From positions 1 through 60,813 of the forward strand of contig CAJOCN010000017.1 in the NCBI GenBank assembly GCA_905233255.1: a stretch of DNA of 60,813 bases, in the 5' to 3' direction. Shown one piece after another: positions 26,446 to 36,042 of this stretch. Positions within the stretch are counted from its first letter, which is position 1. Each line of letters opens with the position of its first letter. Both the position numbers and the translations under genes were made by a program. The DNA is from Paludibacteraceae bacterium. Its GTDB lineage: Bacteria; Bacteroidota; Bacteroidia; Bacteroidales; Paludibacteraceae. The notes under the pieces were generated by a model. It ran no database searches, was not told where the DNA came from, and was given only the letters and a program-made list of their open reading frames with translations.

Positions 26446-27183
26446 TTATTTGCGGTATTTGATGAAGCCGTGCCATGCCCAGGAGGCGAGGTAATAAAGG
26501 CTCACGGGAACGGATAGTTTCTCCGCCTCGCGATAGACTTTGTATTGCGGGAAGGTGACGCCATTCGAACTCATGCGATAACTGCCGACGATGGCAGGAT
26601 TACCGTATGCCTCATGGCAATGCCTCATGATCTCGAGCCAATAGACATAATCGTCCCGGAGTGAACGGAAGTTCTCGTTGAGGTAGAACTTGCCGTACGG
26701 AACGGTGTCGTAGAGGGCGGTGAGGCAGGTGATGGAACAGGTGGAGAGCAGATTCCGATAGGTGATGTGCGCAGGCGGGAAGAAGGGTTTCAGAATCTCG
26801 TGGTTGTTCTCATCGATCCGTTTGTGCGCACCATAAACGAGTTGGCATTTCTTCTCGTGCATAAGAGCAAGTTGCATCTCCAGGAAAGCAGGCTCCCATA
26901 GATCATCGGCATCGAGCAGGGCGAGGTATCGTCCTGCGGCACGGCGAATACCGTTGTTCCGCGCAGCGGCACTTCCTCCGTTGGGCTGCGAGAAGACTTT
27001 GATTCGCGGGTCTTTAGCGGCATAGGACTCCGCTACAGCGAGACTGTTGTCCTTACTGCCGTCATTGATGATAATCATCTCCCAATCCGTGTAAGTCTGC
27101 GCAAGCACGCTCTCAATCGTCTGCCCCACAAACCGCTCTCCGTTATACAACGGCGTAATGATAGATACTAAATTATTGTTCAT
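26446..27183 (-). CDS. Family 2 glycosyltransferase
   Basis: 245 residues. SIITPLYNGERFVGQTIESV, INDGSKDNS and LALLDADDLW (the DxD site near residue 93) make the GT2 call secure. It resembles WcaA-like enzymes that extend surface polysaccharides. Position: fifth gene in the operon, 3 bases after the GT4 gene and 13 bases before the radical SAM gene. Sugar specificity cannot be stated. Confidence 0.92.
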   Translation of the reverse strand: MNNNLVSIITPLYNGERFVGQTIESVLAQTYTDWEMIIINDGSKDNSLAVAESYAAKDPRIKVFSQPNGGSAAARNNGIRRAAGRYLALLDADDLWEPAFLEMQLALMHEKKCQLVYGAHKRIDENNHEILKPFFPPAHITYRNLLSTCSITCLTALYDTVPYGKFYLNENFRSLRDDYVYWLEIMRHCHEAYGNPAIVGSYRMSSNGVTFPQYKVYREAEKLSVPVSLYYLASWAWHGFIKYRK

Positions 27184-27186
27184 ATC

Positions 27187-28263
27187 TTATATACTCAAAT
27201 TCTTAAATAGTTCTTCCCACTTTGCACCAATCCGTTCGGGCTGATAGGGTGCGACGATAGTCGCGCTCTCCTTATGGTATTTAGTGCGTATCTCAGGGTC
27301 TTGAATCATCCGCAGGATGGCTTGTGCCAATGCGGGTACGTTTTCTCTCTCAACGAGTATTCCTCCGCCGTCCCGTAGCAATACCGCAGGCCCTTCCGGA
27401 CAATCAAAACTGACGATAGGCAGACCACTCGATGCCGCTTCTAATATAACCATTGGAAAGCCCTCAAACCGCGAACTCATCACGTAGAAAGCGCTGTCCG
27501 CATAGACGGATTCGATAGCTGCGCTATATCCACAGAAATGCACGCGTTTGGAGAGACCCAATTGGCGACATTGGTTTTCCAGCGCCTGACGATCCTCACC
27601 CTCGCCATATATATCCACATGGAAATCGCCCATTTCATCGGAAATCATCGCAACGGCGTTCAGCAGGAGATCGTAACCTTTTTGGGCAGTAAGCCGTCCA
27701 ACGGAGATGATCCTTTTGGATTCTTCGCCGCAGTATGGGTGCGGAGTTATAGAAATCATATTAGGGATGCAGAACACGTTCTTCAATCCGCTTTGCAAGA
27801 AAGCCTTACGGTCATTCTCGGTAAGTGTGACAACTGCCTGCATGCGGCCATAGAGCCACTTCCTTAATCGGCGTACAGGCGCATTGTACATGGCGTATCG
27901 GTAATGTTCGCAGGCGATTGCTTTGTATCCGAAACCTGCCATCCAAGCCATGAACGAAGCGGCAATCTTCTGACAGATGATAACCTCTGCCTCCTGCAAT
28001 GCCGTACAGGTACGAAGCGTTCGGCGTTGTTTCCAAACCTTACGCAGGCGAGCCGCAGCATTGTCCTGCAACGTATAACTATCCTCCGTGAGATAGACAA
28101 ACTCTACGCCACGAGCCGAATAATGCGGTTCCGGTTCGTTGCGGAAGACTGAGACAACCGTCACCTCGTGCCCCCTCCGAGCCAACTCCTGCGCCAAGCA
28201 GCAAGTGGTGCGCTCGGTACCGCCTTCAGTTGATATATCTTGTATGAGAAAGGCTATTTTCAT
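27187..28263 (-). CDS. Family 4 glycosyltransferase
   Basis: 358 residues with a GT-B fold. N-terminal FLIQDISTEGGTERTTCCLA holds the glycine-rich acceptor loop; ISVGRLTAQKGYDLLLNA starts the nucleotide-binding half; SSRFEGFPMVILEAASSGLPIVSFDCPEGP holds the EX7E motif of retaining GT4 enzymes. Probably adds a hexose to the growing repeat unit. It overlaps the upstream GT2 gene by four bases. Confidence 0.93.
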   Translation of the reverse strand: MKIAFLIQDISTEGGTERTTCCLAQELARRGHEVTVVSVFRNEPEPHYSARGVEFVYLTEDSYTLQDNAAARLRKVWKQRRTLRTCTALQEAEVIICQKIAASFMAWMAGFGYKAIACEHYRYAMYNAPVRRLRKWLYGRMQAVVTLTENDRKAFLQSGLKNVFCIPNMISITPHPYCGEESKRIISVGRLTAQKGYDLLLNAVAMISDEMGDFHVDIYGEGEDRQALENQCRQLGLSKRVHFCGYSAAIESVYADSAFYVMSSRFEGFPMVILEAASSGLPIVSFDCPEGPAVLLRDGGGILVERENVPALAQAILRMIQDPEIRTKYHKESATIVAPYQPERIGAKWEELFKNLSI

Positions 28264-29090
28264 GAGGCGCGCAGGGTATGAAGGGTGAAGAAATAGCGTG
28301 TTTTCCAGTATAAGAAATGCGCTATATTATGGAAAACAAGCGGGTGTCCCGTCTGGTAGCTACGCACTGCCCACCGGTATTTCTCACGCAGGTTATCCAG
28401 CCGGAAACGGTAGCGCTGCGCACCGCAGACATTATCTCCATGCTGGCGGTAGAGGATGGTCTTTTGCGGAATAGGAAGCACCTTCCCGCCCGTACTCAAT
28501 ACGCGGATACCTATCCATGCGTCATGCATGAAAACATGTGCGGGGAAAGGTAGTACCGCTTCGCGCGCCGCGCGGTTCATTAACATCGCACAGCCGGTGA
28601 CACTATTACAGATTGCCAGATAATAGATGTTCGTATCCAGAATCTCGGGATGAATACCTCCGTAAGCCCAGAAGGAAGGCGACAACTCGCACAACTGCTC
28701 ATCTACCACCCGGAGATCCGTATGTACCACAATCGGTTTATCGGGATGTTTCGCTTCTTCCTGCTGAATAGTCTCCATACATAAGGATATCTTATCGGGC
28801 AACCACACATCATCCTGGTCGGCAAAAGCGAAATAATCGGCATCGCCATGTTGCGCCAGCAGGTATTCAAACGAACGCATTGCCCCCAGCCCGTTTGGTT
28901 CGGTTTCATCGATGAAAATCCGCTCCGGGTGAGCCTTTGCATACGTCTTTAAGATGACTTTCGTCCCATCTTTGGAACCATCATCCCGGATATAGAGCCG
29001 CCACTCGGTGTATGTCTGCGCCAAGATGGAGTCTAGTTGCTCGGATAAATACCGATCGCCGTTATATGTCGATAAAAGGATGTGTAGCAT
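28260..29090 (-). CDS. Family 2 glycosyltransferase (rhamnosyltransferase-like)
   Basis: 276 residues. LLSTYNGDRYLSEQLDSILAQ, RDDGSKDGT and FAFADQDDVWLPDK (DQDD metal site near residue 95) match the GT2 branch that includes many rhamnosyl- and galactofuranosyltransferases. The C-terminal YWKTRYFFTL is typical. Third gene of the operon, four bases after the polymerase-like gene. Confidence 0.9.
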   Translation of the reverse strand: MLHILLSTYNGDRYLSEQLDSILAQTYTEWRLYIRDDGSKDGTKVILKTYAKAHPERIFIDETEPNGLGAMRSFEYLLAQHGDADYFAFADQDDVWLPDKISLCMETIQQEEAKHPDKPIVVHTDLRVVDEQLCELSPSFWAYGGIHPEILDTNIYYLAICNSVTGCAMLMNRAAREAVLPFPAHVFMHDAWIGIRVLSTGGKVLPIPQKTILYRQHGDNVCGAQRYRFRLDNLREKYRWAVRSYQTGHPLVFHNIAHFLYWKTRYFFTLHTLRAS

Positions 29091-29094
29091 AATT

Positions 29095-30309
29095 CTATAA
29101 TCGGTTGCCTTTCTCTTTCATATAATCCTGTTGCCAATACTGGTAGGCTATCTTCATTTGCCGATCGCGAATCTGCTTCGGGGATGCGTTACGAAGTTCG
29201 AAAATCGTACATGGACGAGCTATCGGCGCATGGAGCTGGTGAGTGAAGCGCTCCAGCTTGATAGCAAAATGCAGGTAATAAACTAAAATCAGCACCATCA
29301 ACGCCTGCTTGACCAAATTGGCATAGGGAATATGATAAGTTTGCTCACTATCGCTCACCAGTTTAACCACATAAAACACCACTATCGGCGTAAAATAGGA
29401 ACGAATACGCGCTAAAAGGAAATAGTACGGGTAAAGGACTACAACTACAGCCATTCCTGCCAGCACCACATATGCAACCCACGTGTAATGTTGCTGTCCG
29501 GTACGACTGATATAGATGTTTATCAGCAATAAAACACCCAGATAGATAAGTGCTATCAATTGGAATTGTCGTCCTAATTGCAAATGATGGTGTAGAGCGC
29601 CTATATACACATCCGGGAAGGGAAGAAGATGAAGCACCGACACAGATATACGCTGAATGGGCAACAACATGATCACCATCAGCAGTATGATCAGAATGGT
29701 GTAGAGAGTAGCTGACTGGCGATGACGGTAGAAGAAGATGCCGATGGGCAGGATTCCAATAGGTAAAATAGCTGTTTTGTGCGTCAAAATGGCTGCCGCA
29801 GCGCAAAGAACTGCCCATAAGTATTGCCGGTTCTGCAGTAGCAGCACCATAAAAATGAATAATGAGACTGCCAGGCACTCACGGTTCTCATGCGTAATCA
29901 AATCTCTATCAATCAACACAATACAAGCTAATGAGAACATTTGCCGGCGGGGCAGTTGGCGAAGCAGAAGATAGATAGCAATGAAATAGAGTGTTTTGAT
30001 TACCACAGTCATCCCCCAATAACTCAACCCTATACTACTCATCAGGCTGCAAAAGAGGTTGTACCCTAACTCAAATCCGTTCTTGCGGCGGAATGCCAAC
30101 TCTTTACTGAAACTGCCTATTTCCTCATAATGTGGCACGTAAGTCCATATATCAGGACCAAAATAATACATGATGACGAATAGGGTATAGATTCCCAACA
30201 GCGCAATAGGGAAGAGTTGTCGCTGGAGTACCGGCCAGCGGTCGGTAAACAAATCCAGAAGGCCGATAGCGATGGACACCAATACTATGAGCGCGGTGTA
30301 GTTCTCCAT
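29095..30309 (-). CDS. EpsG/Wzy-type polysaccharide polymerase candidate
   Basis: 404 residues, with about ten hydrophobic segments. The start at 30309 (MENYTALIVL) was preferred because it overlaps the flippase stop codon as TAATG; the longer frame lies inside the flippase gene. The motif GFELGYNLFCSLMSSIGL and the HENRECLAVS segment resemble EpsG-family polymerases, which link repeat units at the outer face of the inner membrane. Low sequence conservation makes the call moderate, but position next to a flippase supports it. Somewhat AT-richer than housekeeping genes. Confidence 0.78.
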   Translation of the reverse strand: MENYTALIVLVSIAIGLLDLFTDRWPVLQRQLFPIALLGIYTLFVIMYYFGPDIWTYVPHYEEIGSFSKELAFRRKNGFELGYNLFCSLMSSIGLSYWGMTVVIKTLYFIAIYLLLRQLPRRQMFSLACIVLIDRDLITHENRECLAVSLFIFMVLLLQNRQYLWAVLCAAAAILTHKTAILPIGILPIGIFFYRHRQSATLYTILIILLMVIMLLPIQRISVSVLHLLPFPDVYIGALHHHLQLGRQFQLIALIYLGVLLLINIYISRTGQQHYTWVAYVVLAGMAVVVVLYPYYFLLARIRSYFTPIVVFYVVKLVSDSEQTYHIPYANLVKQALMVLILVYYLHFAIKLERFTHQLHAPIARPCTIFELRNASPKQIRDRQMKIAYQYWQQDYMKEKGNRL

Positions 30310-31556
30310 TATTCGGTTGTTTCCTTTCTTCCTTTGATGAATAAGATAGTGCCCGACAGCAGGCATTCCAACACCTCAGCGACCACCCACGAGATACATA
30401 CAGCGGCTACTCCCATCCGTGGAATGAGAATCATGTTCATCGTGATGCAGACGACCGCCAGAGTGAAACCGACCCATGGTGCATAACGCTGCAGACCTAT
30501 GCCGTATAAGCCTTGTATGGTAAGCAAGGTAGCCGTCATGACGAGGAAGGGGATGGGAGACAGCCATCGTAGGATCTGTACGGCGGGGGTAAAATCCGCG
30601 CCGTACACGATACGAATAGCTAACGGGGCAACGAGATACGTGGCGAGCGAGACAACCGCTGCAGCGGAACCGGCATACAACATGGCGCGTTTGAGAAAGG
30701 CTATACCGCTCTCCTTGGACTCCTCGAACCGCCGACTGATCTCTGGGAAGACGGATATACTAACCGGCAGAACAACCACCATGATCAGCGCCATGACGAG
30801 TTTCTGCGCCGCCGAGAAATAACCTACTATATTATCCGCTACGTATATACCGAGCAGGGTCATGTTCACCGTAGTATAAAGGCTGCCGAAGAGGTTATTG
30901 AGGAAAATCGGCCAACTGGGCGAGACTACCTCGCGCAAGGAAGCACGCGTGCACACAAAACCACCCAAACCGAAATGACGGATGACATAAATCAATGCGC
31001 ATCCGCCCACCAGAATGCTTGCTACAGAGAGCAACAACGGGTAGAGCCGGTAAGCCGATGCCTCGCGGACAAGGAGCAGTACCAAAGCGGCTCCCAGGAG
31101 CTTGATGAAGAAATTAGCCCAAGCCATCTTATCCATCTGCTGCTCGCCCTGCAGATACCAAGTCGGGAACAGAACGATGCCGATATTGATAAGGGCGGTG
31201 TAGATATATAGCGCCGGGTCTGCGGTTATTCGCGGGATGAAAAGCGGCAAAATGGCCAGGATGGCAAAGGAGAGAAGTAGCAAAAGGGCTTTTACACTCA
31301 GAACCGCCCAGAATATACGCCGTTTAGCCTCTTTGTTCTCGCCCGCCAATGCTATTTGCCGCGTAGCGGAGTACTCAAATCCGAAATTGACTAACAAAGT
31401 AAGATACGAGATGATGTTCTGCGCATAACTGACGCTCCCGAAGAGAGTGGCACCTAAAATACGGCTGATAATAGGGAGTACCAAAAAAGGAATCAGGTAG
31501 TTGGCTACCTGCAACACCCCGACCGAAACCATATTTTTATAGATACGCTGCAATTT
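30309..31556 (-). CDS. Wzx-type oligosaccharide flippase
   Basis: About 415 residues with 12-14 hydrophobic segments (MOP superfamily). ANYLIPFLVLPIISRILGATLFGSVSYAQNI-like N terminus and QGEQQMDKMAWANF are typical. Start choice: the longest frame (ATG at 31583) begins inside the promoter, upstream of the likely transcription start near 31575, so it cannot be used from that promoter. A TTG at 31556 keeps the charged LQRIYKN helix common in this family; an ATG at 31532 is the fallback. It flips lipid-linked repeat units across the inner membrane. First gene of the glycan operon. Confidence 0.88.
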   Translation of the reverse strand, partial: KLQRIYKNMVSVGVLQVANYLIPFLVLPIISRILGATLFGSVSYAQNIISYLTLLVNFGFEYSATRQIALAGENKEAKRRIFWAVLSVKALLLLLSFAILAILPLFIPRITADPALYIYTALINIGIVLFPTWYLQGEQQMDKMAWANFFIKLLGAALVLLLVREASAYRLYPLLLSVASILVGGCALIYVIRHFGLGGFVCTRASLREVVSPSWPIFLNNLFGSLYTTVNMTLLGIYVADNIVGYFSAAQKLVMALIMVVVLPVSISVFPEISRRFEESKESGIAFLKRAMLYAGSAAAVVSLATYLVAPLAIRIVYGADFTPAVQILRWLSPIPFLVMTATLLTIQGLYGIGLQRYAPWVGFTLAVVCITMNMILIPRMGVAAVCISWVVAEVLECLLSGTILFIKGRKETTE

Positions 31557-31580
31557 TGTCAGTTGGACATAAAAAGTGTG

Positions 31581-31611
31581 CAAAGATACAACAATTTTTG
31601 CATATACGCAA
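31581..31611 (-). promoter_or_regulatory. Promoter of the surface-glycan operon
   Basis: Minus strand: TTG (31609-31611), 20 bases, TATCTTTG (31581-31588). It decides against the longest start of the flippase. Confidence 0.85.
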
Positions 31612-31652
31612 ATAAAAGTTGAAAGTTTAGCGAATTATGGGATGAAAGGGTA

Positions 31653-31683
31653 CAAAAAAAGCCCAAAACACGAGTTTTGGACT
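31653..31683 (-). terminator. Terminator of rpsP
   Basis: Minus-strand stem AGTCCAAAAC/GTTTTGGGCT (10 pairs, one G-U) with loop TCGT and a run of T. It protects the glycan operon from read-through. Confidence 0.85.
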
Positions 31684-31693
31684 TCTTTTCTTC

Positions 31694-31731
31694 GGTATTT
31701 CGATATGTCGATATATCGATATTCCGATTTT
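31694..31731. repeat. Tandem TCGATAT oligonucleotide at the 3' end of rpsP
   Basis: Four imperfect copies of a CGATATNT word directly after the rpsP stop codon; the same class as other border repeats in this window. Confidence 0.65.
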
Positions 31732-32293
31732 AAGCCTCAGCTTCTTCAGCAGGAGCCTCGCCGTTAGCCTCTGCCTCAGCGGCAGCAGCTTCCTGCGCAG
31801 CCTCTTGTGCAGCAGCAGCGAGCTCTGCAGCAGCAGCGGCACGCTTCTCTGCTACCTTAGCGGCGATAGCCTTGTTGGTCTCTACCTCTTGTGCGAGGAG
31901 AGCCTTGGCTGCAGCGGCTTTCTTGTCTGCCTCTGCCTGGCTGATCTTACCGGCCTTAGCATCTTTCTGAGCTTTCCAAGCGTCGAAACGCTTCTGAGCC
32001 TCTTCCTGGCTGAATGCGCCCTTGGCTACACCGCCCTGCAAGTGCTTGCACAGCAGTACACCTTCGTTGGAAAGGATAGTACGAACGGTGTCGGTAGGCT
32101 GAGCACCACAGTTAACCCAGTAGAGTGCACGCTCGAAATTGAGGATGACTGCTGCGGGATTGGTGTTCGGGTTGAAAGAACCGATACGCTCGATGTACTT
32201 GCCGTCACGCGGCGAACGGCTGTCGGCTACTACGATGTGATAGAAAGCGTAGTCTTTGTGACCATGACGAGCCAAACGAATTTTTGTTGCCAT
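31730..32293 (-). CDS. rpsP: 30S ribosomal protein S16 with long Ala/Glu-rich C-terminal extension
   Basis: The first about 80 residues are canonical S16 ([39 protein letters not shown]). The total of 187 residues is about twice the E. coli length. The extra part is a low-complexity coiled-coil-like tail ending [13 protein letters not shown]; such tails are common on Bacteroidetes S16. Here S16 is monocistronic, with its own promoter (32380-32410) and terminator, rather than in the rimM-trmD operon known from Proteobacteria. Confidence 0.97.
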   Translation of the reverse strand: MATKIRLARHGHKDYAFYHIVVADSRSPRDGKYIERIGSFNPNTNPAAVILNFERALYWVNCGAQPTDTVRTILSNEGVLLCKHLQGGVAKGAFSQEEAQKRFDAWKAQKDAKAGKISQAEADKKAAAAKALLAQEVETNKAIAAKVAEKRAAAAAELAAAAQEAAQEAAAAEAEANGEAPAEEAEA

Positions 32294-32379
32294 TTGTGTT
32301 GTTGTTTTGTGGGCGTTGGATTACGCGAATCCCTGCCCGGGTTAATAAATAATGACCTGCTTTTACACGAAAAGCAGCG

Positions 32380-32410
32380 CAAAGGTACAACAATTTTCTG
32401 AATTGACCAA
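32380..32410 (-). promoter_or_regulatory. Promoter of rpsP
   Basis: Minus strand: TTG (32408-32410), 20 bases, TACCTTTG (32380-32387). Its -33 box is seven bases from that of the divergent cca promoter. Confidence 0.85.
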
Positions 32411-32417
32411 ATTTTTC

Positions 32418-32448
32418 TTGCGTTTTTCATTTTTTTTTTGTAATTTTG
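32418..32448 (+). promoter_or_regulatory. Promoter of cca
   Basis: TTG 32418-32420, 20 bases, TAATTTTG 32441-32448. The predicted transcription start lies only about 12 bases before the ATG at 32467 and excludes the longer frame that begins at 32446. Confidence 0.8.
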
Positions 32449-32466
32449 CACCCGATTTTACAAATT

Positions 32467-33909
32467 ATGAATATCACGGATCCTAAAATAGATAATCCTG
32501 TACTTCATCTGGTGGGCGAAGAGGCCGACCGGCTGGGGCTGGAGTGCTATGTAATCGGCGGTTGGGTAAGGGACTTGTTTCTGCACCGGCCGTCGGATGA
32601 CATCGACGTAGTGGTGGTAGCCCCCCAGCCCCCTAAAGGGGGAGAGAACTCCGGTATTGGTATTTTGTTGGCGGAAGCGGTAGCCAAACGGCTCGGTAAG
32701 GGTGCCCATCTGGCGGTCTTTAAGACCTACGGCACGGCGCAGGTGAAGAAACGGGGAATGGAGCTGGAGTTCGTTGGCGCCCGGCGCGAGAGCTACACCC
32801 GCGACAGCCGCAACCCAATCGTCGAGGACGGGACACTGGAGGAGGATCAGAACCGCCGGGATTTTACCATCAACGCCATGGCTATCTGTCTCAACAAGGA
32901 CCGTTACGGCGAGTTGCTCGATCCGTTTGACGGCATAGGCGATCTGGAGCGCTGTATCATCAAGACGCCGCTGGATCCCGATATCACGTTCAGCGACGAC
33001 CCGCTGCGTATGATGCGTGCCATCCGTTTTGCCACCCAACTGGGCTTCAACCTCAACGGAGAGACCTTTGACGCTATCGCGCGTAATAAGGAACGCATAG
33101 GCATCATCACCAAGGAGCGGATCGCCGAGGAACTCAATAAGATCATGATGAGCCGCCGTCCCTCGGAGGGATGGATACTGCTCGACAAGACAGGTCTGTT
33201 GCCCCTCATCTTCCCCGAACTGGCTGCCCTCAAAGGCGTCGAGGTAAAAGAAGGCAGGGGGCACAAAGATGTGTTCTACCATACCCTCAAAGTGTTGGAC
33301 AACGTAGCGGAATCGGACGGCGGTCTGTTATGGCTCCGCTGGGCGGCTCTGTTGCACGACATCGGCAAACCCCGGTCAAAAGCCTGGGATCCGCAGGCGG
33401 GCTGGACATTCCGGAACCACAATTATATCGGCGCGAAGATGGTACCGAAGATCTTTGCCAAGATGAAACTGCCGCTCAACGAGAAGATGGAGTACGTCAA
33501 GAAAATGGTGGACCTCCACATGCGGCCGATCAACCTCATCGAGGACACGGTGACGGACTCCGCAGTACGCAGACTGCTCTTCGAGGCGGGCGACGACATA
33601 GATGATCTGATGCTCCTTTGCGACGCGGATATCACCTCCCGCAACGAGCAGAAAGTGGAGCGGTACCATCATAACTACCAGCTCGTGCGGCAGAAGATGG
33701 TGGAGCTGGAGGAGCGGGACAGGATCCGTAATTTCCAGCCGCCGGTGAAGGGAGATGAGATCATGGAGATGTTCCACTTGGAGCCCTGCTCGCTCGTGGG
33801 CGAACTGAAAGCCGCCGTCAAAGACGCGATACTCGACGGTATCATCCCGAACGAGTACGAGGCGGCGAAACAATATATAATCGAATTATGGCAGAAGAAA
33901 CAGAAATAA
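32467..33909 (+). CDS. cca: CCA tRNA nucleotidyltransferase with HD domain
   Basis: Adds or repairs the CCA end of tRNAs; both tRNA genes here lack encoded CCA, so it is needed. 480 residues. Class II nucleotidyltransferase motifs: GGWVRD at 31-36, the metal-binding DDIDVVV at 44-50, RRDFTINA at 130-137 and an HD phosphohydrolase domain with LLHDIGKPR near residue 298. Residues 52-62 ([11 protein letters not shown]) are an insertion made by palindromic repeat family A, placed just after the catalytic aspartates. It overlaps parE by 22 bases. Confidence 0.93.
   Translation: MNITDPKIDNPVLHLVGEEADRLGLECYVIGGWVRDLFLHRPSDDIDVVVVAPQPPKGGENSGIGILLAEAVAKRLGKGAHLAVFKTYGTAQVKKRGMELEFVGARRESYTRDSRNPIVEDGTLEEDQNRRDFTINAMAICLNKDRYGELLDPFDGIGDLERCIIKTPLDPDITFSDDPLRMMRAIRFATQLGFNLNGETFDAIARNKERIGIITKERIAEELNKIMMSRRPSEGWILLDKTGLLPLIFPELAALKGVEVKEGRGHKDVFYHTLKVLDNVAESDGGLLWLRWAALLHDIGKPRSKAWDPQAGWTFRNHNYIGAKMVPKIFAKMKLPLNEKMEYVKKMVDLHMRPINLIEDTVTDSAVRRLLFEAGDDIDDLMLLCDADITSRNEQKVERYHHNYQLVRQKMVELEERDRIRNFQPPVKGDEIMEMFHLEPCSLVGELKAAVKDAILDGIIPNEYEAAKQYIIELWQKKQK
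32621..32650. repeat. Palindromic element family A, copy 4 (in cca)
   Basis: Core CCCCCTAAAGGGGG (32629-32642), translated in frame as APQPPKGGE. The shortest copy in the window. Confidence 0.75.
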
Positions 33910-35804
33910 ACTTGGCGGCCGTGGACTACGGCGACGAGAACATTATCCACCTCGATGACATGGAGCATATCCGGCGTAGACCGGGTATGTATATCGGTAA
34001 GTTGGGCGACGGCAGTCACTCCGACGATGGTATCTATGTGCTCATCAAGGAGTCTATCGACAACTCCATCGACGAGTTCCGCATGGGCGAAGGCAAGGTG
34101 ATTGAGGTGGACGTACAGGACGGTCGTGTACGCGTGCGTGACTACGGGCGCGGAATCCCGTTGGGCAAACTGGTGGAAGTCGTCTCGGTGCTCAACACCG
34201 GCGGCAAGTACGACTCCAAGGCCTTCAAGAAATCCGTGGGTCTGAACGGTGTCGGTACGAAGGCGGTGAACGCCCTCTCCTCTTTCTTCGCCGTAGAGTC
34301 TTTCCGCGACGGTAAGACCCGTCGGGCGGAGTTCGCGCAGGGCAAACTGACCTCTGATACCGGTATCCTCGACTACAATGGTCCCGAGCGCCGAGGTACG
34401 GTCATTGAGTTTGTACCGGACGACAGCAAAGGGCTCTTCGAGAACTACCATTTCCGCGACGACTACATCGAGGAACTGCTCCGCAACTACGCCTACCTCA
34501 ATACGGGTCTGACGCTCGTCTATAACGGTAAGAAATACACCTCCAAGAACGGTCTGTTGGACCTCTTGACGGAGAACATGACGGTCAGTCCGCTGTACCC
34601 GATTATCCACCTCAAGGGCGAGGATATAGAGATTGCGCTGACCCACACCGACCAGAACGGCGATGAGTACTACTCGTTCGTCAACGGTCAGCACACCATC
34701 CAGGGCGGTACTCACCAGGCGGCGTACCGCGAGGCGATCGGCAGGACCATCAAGGAGTTCTTCAACAAGAACCAGGAGCTCGCGGACATCCGCAACGGCG
34801 TGGTTGGCGCGATAGCCATCAACGTAGAGGAACCCGTCTTCGAGTCCCAGACGAAAGTCAAACTGGGCTCCAAAGATATGAGCCCGACAGGGGGCATCTC
34901 CGTCAATAAGTTCGTCAATGATTTCGTCAAGCAGCAGCTCGACAACTACCTCCACAAGACCCCGCAGACAGTGGAGATCATGCTCCAGAAGATACAGGAT
35001 TCCGAGAAGGAGCGCAAGGCGATAGCCGGTGTGACCAAGGCGGCGAGGGAGCGGGCGAAGAAGAACCTCGTCAACAATCCCAAGCTGCGGGACTGCCAGA
35101 TACACCTCAACGACACCAAACCCGTCAAGTCCGCCAAGGACGCAGACGATGATCTCCGGCTCGAGTCATGCATCTTCATCACCGAGGGTCTCTCCGCATC
35201 AGGTTCCATCACCAAGAGCCGAGACGTGCGCACCCAGGCGGTGTTCTCCCTTCGTGGTAAACCGCTTAACAGCTACGGTTTGAGCAAATCGGTGGTCTAT
35301 GAGAACGAGGAGTTCAACTGCCTCCAGTCGGCGCTGAACATAGAGGACGGACTCGATGAACTGCGCTATAACAAAGTGATCATCGCTACCGATGCCGATG
35401 TCGATGGCATGCACATCAGGCTGCTGATGCTGACTTTCTTCCTCCAGTTCTTCCCCGATCTGGTCAAGAAGGGGCACGTCTATATTCTCCAGACCCCGCT
35501 CTTCCGCGTGAAGGACAAGAACCAGACTATCTATTGCTACTCCGAGGAGGAGAGGATTGCGGCGATCAATCAGATCAAATCGCCGGAGATCACCCGATTC
35601 AAAGGTCTGGGAGAAATCTCTCCCGATGAGTTCAAGGGCTTCATCGGCAAGGGCATCCGTCTCGACCAGGTGAACCTCCGCAAGGAGGATAACGTGAAGG
35701 ATCTGCTGGCGTATTACATGGGTAAAAACACCACCGAGCGTCAGCAGTTCATCATCGACAACCTCGTCATCGAAGAAGACCGCGTGGAGGAGGATTACGA
35801 ATGA
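33888..35804 (+). CDS. parE: DNA topoisomerase IV subunit B
   Basis: ATPase subunit of the type IIA topoisomerase that separates daughter chromosomes. 638 residues. GHKL ATPase motifs: [20 protein letters not shown], and [15 protein letters not shown] as the ATP lid. The TOPRIM domain shows [14 protein letters not shown] (in place of the usual EGDSAGGS) and [10 protein letters not shown]. The replaced aspartate-serine in the first TOPRIM motif looks like a Bacteroidetes ParE feature rather than damage, because the glutamate is kept. parA (subunit A) is not in the window. Downstream it overlaps a 65-codon gene by four bases. Confidence 0.93.
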   Translation: MAEETEINLAAVDYGDENIIHLDDMEHIRRRPGMYIGKLGDGSHSDDGIYVLIKESIDNSIDEFRMGEGKVIEVDVQDGRVRVRDYGRGIPLGKLVEVVSVLNTGGKYDSKAFKKSVGLNGVGTKAVNALSSFFAVESFRDGKTRRAEFAQGKLTSDTGILDYNGPERRGTVIEFVPDDSKGLFENYHFRDDYIEELLRNYAYLNTGLTLVYNGKKYTSKNGLLDLLTENMTVSPLYPIIHLKGEDIEIALTHTDQNGDEYYSFVNGQHTIQGGTHQAAYREAIGRTIKEFFNKNQELADIRNGVVGAIAINVEEPVFESQTKVKLGSKDMSPTGGISVNKFVNDFVKQQLDNYLHKTPQTVEIMLQKIQDSEKERKAIAGVTKAARERAKKNLVNNPKLRDCQIHLNDTKPVKSAKDADDDLRLESCIFITEGLSASGSITKSRDVRTQAVFSLRGKPLNSYGLSKSVVYENEEFNCLQSALNIEDGLDELRYNKVIIATDADVDGMHIRLLMLTFFLQFFPDLVKKGHVYILQTPLFRVKDKNQTIYCYSEEERIAAINQIKSPEITRFKGLGEISPDEFKGFIGKGIRLDQVNLRKEDNVKDLLAYYMGKNTTERQQFIIDNLVIEEDRVEEDYE

Positions 35805-35998
35805 AAGCACTGATTGCTTTTATCATATTAGGACTCATCGTCCTCACCCTCACGGAGATCAATGAGCGTCTGAAAGCGAAGAAGAAGCCGAAGGATGCTC
35901 CCCTCAATTCCAAAGAGGACTGCGAGACAAAAACAGACGGAGAAGACTGCTCCGCCTGTGAACTTCTTTCCGTCTGCGACAAAACGCGTACAAAATAA
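35801..35998 (+). CDS. Small Cys-rich single-pass membrane protein
   Basis: 65 residues, translationally coupled to parE (ATGA overlap). Residues 1-20 form one transmembrane helix ([18 protein letters not shown]); a basic stretch LKAKKKPK suggests that the tail is cytosolic. The tail has four cysteines in the arrangement Cx(8)CxxCx(5)C ([19 protein letters not shown]), which could bind a metal or a cluster. General layout resembles the short FeoB-associated Cys-rich proteins, but that is only analogy. Function unknown. Confidence 0.75.
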   Translation: MKALIAFIILGLIVLTLTEINERLKAKKKPKDAPLNSKEDCETKTDGEDCSACELLSVCDKTRTK

Positions 35999-36007
35999 AC
36001 CTTTTCT

Positions 36008-36040
36008 CCCTCCCCTTGAGGGGAGGGGCGGGGTGAGGTT
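36008..36040. repeat. Palindromic element family A, copy 5 (intergenic)
   Basis: Core CCCTCCCCTTGAGGGGAGGG (36008-36027) plus a GCGGGGTGAGGTT tail. It is the only copy outside a coding region and lies between two convergent genes, where it may act as a bidirectional terminator-like hairpin. Confidence 0.8.
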
Positions 36041-36042
36041 AG

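Noticed and set aside
23426..31556. Complete capsule locus
   Set aside because: No initiating phosphoglycosyltransferase, chain-length regulator or export genes are seen, so only a Wzx/Wzy-type segment is claimed.
34960..35240. Damaged TOPRIM motif in ParE
   Set aside because: EGLSASGS in place of EGDSAGGS keeps the catalytic Glu and is probably the normal form in this phylum.
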